Below, piece by piece: positions 11,763 through 19,453 of a DNA stretch of 44,164 bases. The stretch is taken from assembly GCA_016935315.1 (NCBI GenBank), contig JAFGRD010000147.1, forward strand, positions 1 to 44,164. Reading direction: 5' to 3'. A program made the position numbers and the translations under genes. Position 1 is the stretch's first letter; the number at the start of each line of letters is the position of its first letter. The notes beneath the pieces were generated by a model. It was given only the letters and a program-made list of their open reading frames with translations, was not told the origin of the DNA and did not search any database. This stretch comes from Pirellulales bacterium (lineage in GTDB: Bacteria; Planctomycetota; Planctomycetia; Pirellulales; Thermoguttaceae).

Positions 11763-14633
11763 ATGAGCAGTGCGGGCCACATTTCGCTGCGGGGAGTTGA
11801 GGTCCACAACCTCCAGTCGATCGACCTGGATTTGCCGCGCGGCAAGCTGATCGTGCTCTGCGGCCTCAGCGGCAGCGGCAAGAGCAGCCTGGCGCTGGAT
11901 ACGCTCTATGCCGAGGGGCAGCGTCGTTACATCGAGAGTTTTTCCGCCTACACACGGCAGTTTCTGCAACGGCTGGAGAAACCCGAGGCCGAGCGGATCG
12001 ACGGGATTCCGCCGGCGATTGCCGTGACCAGCAAGAACGGCAGTCGATCGAGCCGTTCGACCGTGGGCACGGCCACCGAAACCAGCGACTACCTGCGACT
12101 GCTGTTTGCCAAGGTCGGACAAGTGATCTGTCGCAACTGCGGTCATGAAGTCCGCTGCGACACGCCGCAGAGTGCGGCCCGGTGGCTGACCGCTCTGCCG
12201 CCGGGCACCCGCTACATGCTGGCGTTTCGGCTGTGGCTTTCCGACGCGGACAACTTGGAGCAGTTGGCCGCCGGGTTGCAGGAAGACGGGTTCATCCGTG
12301 TGATTGCCGAGGGGACGCTGGTGAATCTGGCGGAGCAACCGCTGTCGAAGCCGGCGCCGGGACCATCGGCTGTCGAAGGTGGTCTGTACGTCGTGGTCGA
12401 CCGGTTGGCCGCCGGCAGTGCGGCGGAGAACCGGATTCGAGATTCGCTGGAAACGGCGTTTGCCCAGGGGCACGGCAGATGCTACGCGTTTATTGCCGAC
12501 GGCGATACCACCTCCCCGGCCTCTCGCAAGGAAAGGGGCACCGCATACACCATCGACGGCAGCACGTGGCGTCGCATCGGTTTCAGCAGCCAGTTGGCCT
12601 GCGAGGACTGCGAACTGGAATACCCGACCCCCGAGCCAAGGCTCTACAGCTTCAACAGCCCGATGGGGGCGTGTCCGCAGTGCGAAGGCTTCGGCAACGT
12701 GATCGGCATCGACATGGATCTCGTCGTTCCCGACCCGAGCAAGACGATCCGCGAAGGGGCCATCGCACCCTGGAACAGTCCGGCCTACCTGCACGAACTC
12801 GAAGAGCTGATGGAGCTGGCCGACGAGTACGACTTACCGGTCGACGTACCGTTTGCCGAGTTGGAGGAGCGACACCTGGACCTGATCACCCGCGGCGCAC
12901 CTGAGCGGAAGTTCGGCGGCCTGGAAGGCTTTTTCGCCTGGCTGGAGCGGCGGAAATACAAGATGCACATCCGCGTGTTTCTGAGCCGCTGGCGGAGCTA
13001 TCGGCCGTGTCCGGCGTGTGGCGGGACACGGCTGCGCGAAGAGGCGCTGGCCACGCGGATCGGCGGGCTGAACATCGCTGAGATCTGCGCTCTGAGAATC
13101 TCCGACGCCGGCGAGTTTTTTCGCGGCCTCTCGTTGACCGACTGGCAGCGCCGGGTGGGGCGGATGATGCTCGAGCAGGTTCAGGCCCGACTGTCGTATC
13201 TGGAAGCCGTGGGACTGGGCTATCTCACCTTGGACCGGACGCTCCGCACCCTCAGCGGCGGAGAGGCCCGCCGCGTGGCGCTTACCTCGGCTCTCGGGTC
13301 CAGCTTGGTCAACATGCTCTACGTGCTCGACGAGCCTTCCATCGGTCTGCACCCGCGCGACATCAGCCAGTTGATCGGCGCCATCGACAAGCTCCGCGAC
13401 CGGGCCAACACGGTGGTGGTCGTAGAACACGAAGAGTCGATCATCCGGGCGGCCGAACAAGTGATCGAGATTGGCCCTGGAGCGGGAGAACGCGGCGGAC
13501 GGATTGTCTTCCAGGGGACCCCGGAGGAAATGGAGCAATCGCCGGAGAGCCTTACGGGCGATTATTTGGCGCGGCGACGCGGCGTGGGCGGCAACGGTCG
13601 CCGGCGCCCCCCAAGCCACGGCTGGATCCGGCTAGCCGGCGCCCAGGGCAACAACCTCCGGAACGTCACCGTGGAGCTGCCCTTGGGTGTGCTCTGTCTG
13701 GTAACGGGCGTGAGCGGTTCGGGCAAGAGCACGTTGGTGCAGGACACGCTCTATCCGGCGCTCTGCCGCCGGTTGCGGAAGGACGCCGCCAAGCCCTACG
13801 ACTACGACGACGTTTACGGCGACGGGCAGATCGATGACGTGATCATGGTCGACCAGAGCCCGATCGGACGCTCGCCCCGGAGCAATCCGGTCACGTATCT
13901 GAAGGCTTTTGACGAGATCCGGGCCGTGTTTGCCGACACCGTGGAGGCGAGAACCCGCAACTACTCGGCCGGCCATTTCAGCTTCAACGTCGACGGCGGC
14001 CGATGCGGCGCGTGCCAGGGCGACGGCTATACCCAAATCGACATGCAATTCCTCGCCGACGTCTACATGAAGTGCAGCCAGTGCAATGGCACCCGCTACT
14101 GCGACGAGATCCTGGAGGTCACCTACCGCGGCCGCAACATCGCCGAAGTGCTGGAAATGACCGTGCGGGAAGCGTTCACCTTTTTCCGCGGGCGGCCCAA
14201 GGTCCAGGCGCGATTGAAGCGGCTGATCGACGTGGGGCTCGACTACGTGCGTTTGGGCCAGCCGGCCAACACGCTCTCCGGCGGCGAAGCCCAGCGACTG
14301 AAGCTGGCCGGCTACATGTCCAGCGCCAAGCGAGGCCGCTGCCTGTTCATCCTCGACGAGCCGACCACCGGGCTGCACTTCTCCGACGTGGTGCAGTTGT
14401 TGGACTGCTTCGACGCCCTGCTCGCCGTGGGGCATTCGCTGGTCGTGGTGGAACACAACCTCCAGATGATGAAGGCGGCGGACTACATCATCGACCTGGG
14501 ACCCGGCGCCGCCGACCAGGGTGGGCGGGTCGTGGTCAAAGGCACTCCGGAAATGGTTGCCAACTGCCGGGAATCGGTTACCGGCAGCTTCCTGGCGGCG
14601 GCCTTCCAGGAGGAGTTGCCCTGCGAGTCCTGA
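11763..14633 (+). CDS. uvrA: Excinuclease ABC subunit A (UvrA)
   Basis: This is the damage-recognition ATPase of nucleotide excision repair. The 956-residue protein contains two ABC ATPase modules: Walker A GLSGSGKSS (34-42) with signature LSGGEARRVAL, and GVSGSGKST in the second half with signature LSGGEAQRLKLA. Between the first Walker A and its signature lie a UvrB-binding region (about 125-240), a zinc module (CEDC and CPQC) and the insertion domain. A second zinc module (CGAC and CSQC) follows in the C-terminal half. ATG 11763 is preceded by GAGG about 6 nt upstream; an upstream in-frame start at 11727 is possible but adds non-conserved residues. Motifs such as SKNGSRSSRSTVGTATE differ from the E. 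coli type, so it may be a lineage-specific UvrA form; it keeps the UvrB-binding region, unlike class II UvrA. Confidence 0.93.
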   Translation: MSSAGHISLRGVEVHNLQSIDLDLPRGKLIVLCGLSGSGKSSLALDTLYAEGQRRYIESFSAYTRQFLQRLEKPEAERIDGIPPAIAVTSKNGSRSSRSTVGTATETSDYLRLLFAKVGQVICRNCGHEVRCDTPQSAARWLTALPPGTRYMLAFRLWLSDADNLEQLAAGLQEDGFIRVIAEGTLVNLAEQPLSKPAPGPSAVEGGLYVVVDRLAAGSAAENRIRDSLETAFAQGHGRCYAFIADGDTTSPASRKERGTAYTIDGSTWRRIGFSSQLACEDCELEYPTPEPRLYSFNSPMGACPQCEGFGNVIGIDMDLVVPDPSKTIREGAIAPWNSPAYLHELEELMELADEYDLPVDVPFAELEERHLDLITRGAPERKFGGLEGFFAWLERRKYKMHIRVFLSRWRSYRPCPACGGTRLREEALATRIGGLNIAEICALRISDAGEFFRGLSLTDWQRRVGRMMLEQVQARLSYLEAVGLGYLTLDRTLRTLSGGEARRVALTSALGSSLVNMLYVLDEPSIGLHPRDISQLIGAIDKLRDRANTVVVVEHEESIIRAAEQVIEIGPGAGERGGRIVFQGTPEEMEQSPESLTGDYLARRRGVGGNGRRRPPSHGWIRLAGAQGNNLRNVTVELPLGVLCLVTGVSGSGKSTLVQDTLYPALCRRLRKDAAKPYDYDDVYGDGQIDDVIMVDQSPIGRSPRSNPVTYLKAFDEIRAVFADTVEARTRNYSAGHFSFNVDGGRCGACQGDGYTQIDMQFLADVYMKCSQCNGTRYCDEILEVTYRGRNIAEVLEMTVREAFTFFRGRPKVQARLKRLIDVGLDYVRLGQPANTLSGGEAQRLKLAGYMSSAKRGRCLFILDEPTTGLHFSDVVQLLDCFDALLAVGHSLVVVEHNLQMMKAADYIIDLGPGAADQGGRVVVKGTPEMVANCRESVTGSFLAAAFQEELPCES

Positions 14634-14761
14634 GGGCCGGCGGTTCGCCTGTCGTGTGGTTGCCTTTCGGCGCTAATGCGGTTATGCTCGACACTTTGGG
14701 GCGGTCATCCCTCGGCGACACCGCCGTCCCTGGCCGTAACTACTGTCATGAAGAGGCTCCC

Positions 14762-16285
14762 ATGAAGTCAAACTTGAATCCACGGCATCTGAGTGCCGCC
14801 TTTGCGTTGATCTCGGCGACCATGGTGGCCGGCGGCTGGGCCGCCGATCAGCCGCAGTGGGGCCAGCAGTACACGCGAAACATGGTCTCCGGCGAAACGG
14901 GGCTCCCCGAATCGTTCGACCCGCAAACGGGAGAAAACGTCAAGTGGTCCGCATCGCTGGGAACCGAATCGTACGCGACGCCCGTGGTCGGTGGCGGCAG
15001 AGTAATCATCGGCGCCAACAACGGTGAGCCGCGCGATCCGCGGCATCAAGGCGACCGTGGCGTGCTTCTCTGTCTGAACGAAGAGGACGGCAGCATCTGT
15101 TGGCAACTGGTCGTGCCGAAGTTCCAGGGCGACGTCTATCTGGACTGGCCGGGCGCCGGCATCTGCTCGCCGGCCACCGTGGAGGGCGACCGCGTCTACG
15201 CCGTGACCAACCGGGCCGAAGTCGTGTGCCTCGATCTGGCAGGAATGGCCAACGGAAACGGCGGACCGTACGTGGACGAAGGCCGCCACTTGGTGTTGCC
15301 CGGCGAGAAACCGATGGAGGTCGGGCAGCTCGACGCCGATATCCTCTGGCTGTTCGACATGCGCGCCGAGGTGGGAATGCACCCGCACGACGCCGCGCAC
15401 AGCTCGATTCTGATCGACGGGCCGTATCTCTATCTGAACACGGGCAATGGAGTCGACAACACGCACCGGAAGGTCCGCGCTCCCGAAGCGCCCAGCCTGA
15501 TCGTGTTGGACAAGACCTCGGGCAAGCTGGTCGCCCAAGACGGCGAGCGGATCGGGCCACGGATCTTCCACTGCACCTGGTCGTCGCCCGCACTGGCCGA
15601 CGTCGCCGGCCGGCGGCTCGTCTTCTTCGGCGGCGGCGACGGCGTCTGCTATGCGTTTGACGCCCTGACGCCTTCTTCCACGCCGGGACCCGCGAAAACG
15701 CTCCCGCGCGCCTGGCGCTTTGACTGTGATCCGACCGCTCCGAAAGAAGACGTGTCGCAGTACTTGCGCAACCGGCGCGTTAGCCCCAGCAACATCAAGA
15801 GCATGCCCGTGTTTCATGAGAACCGCGTGTACCTCACCGTCGGGGGCGACATCTGGTGGGGCAAGAACGAGGCCTGGCTGCAATGCATCGACGCAACACA
15901 AACGGGTAACATCACGGAGACCGGCCTGCTCTGGTCGTACGCATTGAATCGCCACTGCTGCTCGACGCCCTCGATCCACAACGGGCTGGTGTTCACCGCC
16001 GATTGCGGGCGGACCGTTCATTGCGTGGACGCCAGCACGGGCGAGGCCTGCTGGACTCACGAAGCGAATGGCGAGATCTGGGGATCGACGCTGGTGGCCG
16101 ACGGAAGAGTCTACGTCGGCACCCGCCGTGGCGACCTGTGGGTCTTTGCCGCCGCTCGGGAAAAACGGGTGCTCGGCTGCGTCGAGCTCGATAGCCCCAC
16201 GGCCAGCACGCCCGTGGCGGCCAACGGCGTGCTCTACATGGCAACGCTTCGGCGACTCTGGGCGTTCCAGAAGCCGTCTCCGTAG
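14762..16285 (+). CDS. Exported PQQ-like beta-propeller protein
   Basis: The 507-residue protein starts with a signal peptide (about 1-28: basic MKSNLNPRH, hydrophobic core, then WAAD). A series of propeller blades follows, with the typical W-x-Y/S and alternating G-D/N-G-x-V-Y patterns (VGGGRVIIGANNG, VEGDRVYAVTNR, VADGRVYVGTRRGDLWVF, ANGVLYMATLRRLWAF). Such proteins in planctomycetes are usually annotated as PQQ-binding-like or BamB-like repeats. No PQQ dehydrogenase active-site set was recognised, so catalytic activity is doubtful. Location should be periplasmic. ATG 14762 is preceded by AAGAGG; the longer open frame to 14003 is only overlap with uvrA. It faces the next gene tail to tail with 19 nt between. 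Confidence 0.85.
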   Translation: MKSNLNPRHLSAAFALISATMVAGGWAADQPQWGQQYTRNMVSGETGLPESFDPQTGENVKWSASLGTESYATPVVGGGRVIIGANNGEPRDPRHQGDRGVLLCLNEEDGSICWQLVVPKFQGDVYLDWPGAGICSPATVEGDRVYAVTNRAEVVCLDLAGMANGNGGPYVDEGRHLVLPGEKPMEVGQLDADILWLFDMRAEVGMHPHDAAHSSILIDGPYLYLNTGNGVDNTHRKVRAPEAPSLIVLDKTSGKLVAQDGERIGPRIFHCTWSSPALADVAGRRLVFFGGGDGVCYAFDALTPSSTPGPAKTLPRAWRFDCDPTAPKEDVSQYLRNRRVSPSNIKSMPVFHENRVYLTVGGDIWWGKNEAWLQCIDATQTGNITETGLLWSYALNRHCCSTPSIHNGLVFTADCGRTVHCVDASTGEACWTHEANGEIWGSTLVADGRVYVGTRRGDLWVFAAAREKRVLGCVELDSPTASTPVAANGVLYMATLRRLWAFQKPSP

Positions 16286-16304
16286 CATCGAATGTCGACG
16301 GATC

Positions 16305-18410
16305 CTAGCCGGACGCCTTCAGTCCGCACTGCCCGAGCGAGCCGCCGATCTTCGGCCAGCCGCCGGCGGCCAGTGCATCGGAGGCACACTTCAACACGAC
16401 AAGCGTCTCATTGTCCAGTCCGAAGGCGACCCGGCGGGGCGCAAGAATCGTTCCAGCAGAACGCACGGGCGCCTCGACTTTGGCGGTCCATTGGGCCTGG
16501 CCGCCGCGATCGACGGCATGGACCATACCGGCGTTGTCGCCGAAGTAGACCGTGTTGTCGTTGCCGATCACCGGAGTCGATTCGACCGGCCCGGCGGCCT
16601 CGTACTGCCAGCGAATCTTGTGCGAGTTGCCGTCAAGGCACAGCAACAGCCCGCGCGGCTGTTGGCCCCGCTTCGACTGGCTGACACCCACGTAGATTTG
16701 CCCCGGCTGGTCGATTACCGGCGAGCCCAGCATCTGGCCCGGCACCTCGGTTTTCCAGACGAGCTTGCCGTTGGGCGCGAAACCGTAGAGCCGCTCGTCG
16801 CAGGCCGCCACGACCAACAGCCCCTCTTCGGTAATCGCGGGCGACGAGTGGATGTACCAGCCAGTCACTCCTTGGCCGGCCGCATGGTTCCAACGGTTCG
16901 TACCCCTCTGTTCGGCCAGCTCGACGGCGAACAGGCAGCCGTTGTCCGAGCCGATGTAGAGCACACCCTGGTGGATGATCCCGGCGGCGTTGAACTTCTG
17001 TCGTGAGCGGACGTACGGGCCGGGCTTCTGCCGGCGTCCGTCCGCGTCGACCTTGATCAGGCCGCCGTCGAACGAGCTGATCCACGTGTTGCCGTCGGCG
17101 TCGGCGATTGGAGCGGCGTATCCCAGTGGCTCGCCGACGTCGGCCGGCATGTAGACCTGCTTGCCCTCGAAGCTCACGCAGTGCAGCAGCCCGTCGCGGC
17201 AGTGGACTCGGATCGTGCCGTCGGGAGCGGCGCCGATCGCCCCCGGAGCATGACTGCCGGTGACGTACTCCCAGCAGACCTTCGCTCGACCACCCTCCTC
17301 CTCCAGGGCGAGGAGCTTGCCCAGAACATGCAAGTAGATTCGCCCGGATGCATCGACCGCCGGGGCACAGCGCAGCGGCACCGTCGCCGAGCCGTCGGGC
17401 GGGGGCTCTTCCGGATAGGCCCACACGAATTGTTTCGGCCGAATGGGCTTGGGGCGAGGCTTCGGCTTCTCGGGGGCCTCGGGCTGAGCGGCCGGTTCGG
17501 GCCTTGCCCGGGCACTCGGTTTGACCTTCGCTTTCGCCTGGGGCGGGGCAGCCGCCTGCGACGGCGGCACGGGACGGCGCTTCTTCGGAGGTTCCGCCGA
17601 GGGAGCCGGCGGTTCTCCGGGCCGTTTCGCTTTCGCGGTTGCCGCGGGTTTGGCCTCTCCGCGCGAGGTTGGGGCCCCGCCCGTCGGCGACGTTGGTGGA
17701 GCAGCTTGCTGCACCGTAGAAGGGGGAGCTTGCGGTGGCGGCTTGGCCGGAGGCGTTTCCTGGGGTGTATGCCCCTGATCCGGCGGCTGTGGAACCGATG
17801 TCGGCTGCGGAGGCATCTGCTGCTGAGGTTGCCAGGGGGAACCCGGTTGAGGCGGCACGCCCTGCGGCGGTGGTGCTTGCGATGGTGGCTGTGCCTGCGT
17901 CGGCGCCTGCGGAAAAGGCTGCTGCGGAATCGGCGGCTGCTGGGCGGGTGGGACCGCTTGGGGTGAGACCGGTTGGGCAGGATACTGTGGTGTCGGCGGA
18001 ACCGCTTGCGAAGGAATCGGTTGGCCCGCGTATGGATGGGCGGGGTATTGTCCTCCCGGTGGCATCGTCTGCGGGGGAACCGATTGGGCAGGTGGAAGCT
18101 TGGGCGGCTGCCCGAATTGGCCGGGAGCCCGCGGTGGTACGGGAATGCCCGGCCCAGGTACCGGTACACCCGGTTGCGACGGCCCGATGCCCGGTTGCGT
18201 CGGTGGAACGCCCGGTCGAGTGGGAGCTGCCCCCGGTTGGCCTGGCACGGTGCCCGGCTGTGCCGGCGGCATCCCCAGCTGGCCCGGCGCGGCGCCGCCC
18301 GGGACCAACCGAAACAGTCCCACGGCCTGGCGTCCACATTGCGGGCAACTGTAAGGCTGGGTAGGCCTTTGCAGTTGCAGGCCGCAGCTTGCGCACTGGA
18401 AGGTCTTCAT
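16305..18410 (-). CDS. Zinc-ribbon, proline-rich linker and beta-propeller protein
   Basis: This 701-residue protein has three parts. A zinc ribbon at the extreme N-terminus has two CxxC knuckles (C6, C9, C22, C25). A very long low-complexity linker rich in Pro, Gln, Gly and Ala (about 30-325) becomes basic towards its end (Lys/Arg/Pro). A C-terminal PQQ-like propeller (about 330-701) has blades such as DASGRIYLHVLGKLLAL, HQGVLYIGSDNGCLFAV and GNDNTVYFGDNAGMVHAV. There is no signal peptide, so it is probably cytoplasmic, unlike most propellers of this type. It is the last gene of the leftward SrfC-SrfB operon, 88 nt after the GrpE-like gene. The propeller may be a docking platform for the operon's other products. 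Domain calls are firm; function is unknown. Confidence 0.85.
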   Translation of the reverse strand: MKTFQCASCGLQLQRPTQPYSCPQCGRQAVGLFRLVPGGAAPGQLGMPPAQPGTVPGQPGAAPTRPGVPPTQPGIGPSQPGVPVPGPGIPVPPRAPGQFGQPPKLPPAQSVPPQTMPPGGQYPAHPYAGQPIPSQAVPPTPQYPAQPVSPQAVPPAQQPPIPQQPFPQAPTQAQPPSQAPPPQGVPPQPGSPWQPQQQMPPQPTSVPQPPDQGHTPQETPPAKPPPQAPPSTVQQAAPPTSPTGGAPTSRGEAKPAATAKAKRPGEPPAPSAEPPKKRRPVPPSQAAAPPQAKAKVKPSARARPEPAAQPEAPEKPKPRPKPIRPKQFVWAYPEEPPPDGSATVPLRCAPAVDASGRIYLHVLGKLLALEEEGGRAKVCWEYVTGSHAPGAIGAAPDGTIRVHCRDGLLHCVSFEGKQVYMPADVGEPLGYAAPIADADGNTWISSFDGGLIKVDADGRRQKPGPYVRSRQKFNAAGIIHQGVLYIGSDNGCLFAVELAEQRGTNRWNHAAGQGVTGWYIHSSPAITEEGLLVVAACDERLYGFAPNGKLVWKTEVPGQMLGSPVIDQPGQIYVGVSQSKRGQQPRGLLLCLDGNSHKIRWQYEAAGPVESTPVIGNDNTVYFGDNAGMVHAVDRGGQAQWTAKVEAPVRSAGTILAPRRVAFGLDNETLVVLKCASDALAAGGWPKIGGSLGQCGLKASG

Positions 18411-18498
18411 GTCGGGTGGGCCTTTGGGCTAAGCTATTTGTATTGCGTAAGCAGGTGGGATCGAGTGGGATCTGTTCACGCAGCAGACCGGCTGTCTC

Positions 18499-19368
18499 CT
18501 ATCTGACCGCAACGTTGGCTTTGGTGTAGACGCGGCCGTTGTCCCGCAAGACGATCCATCCCAGGACTTCGGTGACCTCGACGCCCCGAGTAGCGGCCGT
18601 GTGTCTAGTCGAGTCGAAACGCTCGCCGGAATGCACCAACTCGATCGTGTTGGGGACACCTGCGTCCTGCATCGTCTCGTCGAGCCACTCGACCAAAGCT
18701 TCTTCCATCGGGTTCGAACCCGGCTGCGTCTTCGGCTGCCAGCGATAGTAGGCCTCGCCGATCTCTTTCAGCAGCGGCGGCATCTTCTCGGTCATCGCCG
18801 AGCGGAAGATCAGCAGTTGGCCGACCAGCGCGCACGCGGCCGGATCTCCTCGAAGCAGCCCGTCGAGCAATTGTTGACGCTGCAGCTTCAGACTGGGGCG
18901 CTCGGCCAGTTCTGGGCCGAAAATCACGCGCTGCCAGTCGCTGCTGGCTGCCGGTCCGGCAGCGTCTTCCTCAGGCTCCGCGGGGCGGAGCCAGTCGGTC
19001 ACGGTCTGCAGCTTGGCATCGAGGATCCGTCCGAGTTGGTGGATCCCTTCGGCCAGGGCCGTGAACTGCTGGTTCACGCTTTCGCCGAGCTGCGCGAGGG
19101 CCGGTCCCAATTCCTCTTGCCCGCCCGACGGGGGACGCGTGCCCGACGTGTTCAGCGCCGCATCGAGCCGATCCGTCAGCGTGTCGAGCTTCCTGGCCAA
19201 GGCAGCCGCCGCACCGTCATCCCGGTCGCCGGTGGATTGCGATTCGCGGCGGAGCAGATAGGCCACGACTTGTTCGTTCGTCTGGCTCAACAGATCTCCG
19301 AGCTGGGCAAGTCGTTCGGTCAGTTGTTCCAACTGACCCGGCCCCTCGATGATGGTGTCGTCGCTCAC
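18499..19368 (-). CDS. GrpE-like protein, candidate exchange factor for the SrfB ATPase
   Basis: The 289-residue protein begins with long amphipathic helices likely to form a coiled coil (about 10-125), then an acidic linker. A second helical segment (155-235) leads to a C-terminal beta-rich domain (240-289). That domain follows the order of conserved features in GrpE: GERFDSTRHTA (248-258, compare the GrpE pattern G-x-x-FDP-x-x-HEA), then V-T-E-V-L-G-W, then NGRVYTKANVAV (277-288, compare G-x-V-L-R-P-A-x-V-x-V). GrpE releases ADP from Hsp70 chaperones. The next gene upstream in the operon encodes an Hsp70/actin-fold ATPase, which strengthens the reading. The GTG start at 19368 is preceded by GAAGGAG at ideal spacing; the frame is open to 19515, but that part lies largely within the srfB-like 3' end and leader. 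Similarity was judged by eye; a generic coiled-coil protein is the alternative. Confidence 0.72.
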   Translation of the reverse strand: MSDDTIIEGPGQLEQLTERLAQLGDLLSQTNEQVVAYLLRRESQSTGDRDDGAAAALARKLDTLTDRLDAALNTSGTRPPSGGQEELGPALAQLGESVNQQFTALAEGIHQLGRILDAKLQTVTDWLRPAEPEEDAAGPAASSDWQRVIFGPELAERPSLKLQRQQLLDGLLRGDPAACALVGQLLIFRSAMTEKMPPLLKEIGEAYYRWQPKTQPGSNPMEEALVEWLDETMQDAGVPNTIELVHSGERFDSTRHTAATRGVEVTEVLGWIVLRDNGRVYTKANVAVR

Positions 19369-19453
19369 GTCGGCTCCTTCAATCGTCTGGGAGGCAGTCT
19401 GGTTTGACCTAGCCGGTTGCCCCGAGCGCGGCGCGGGCCCGACCGGCGTTCGT

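Noticed and set aside
16633..18396. Long alternative frames over the proline-rich region (also 17174-18337)
   Set aside because: GC-rich low-complexity DNA keeps all frames open. Only the chosen frame has the zinc ribbon and propeller.
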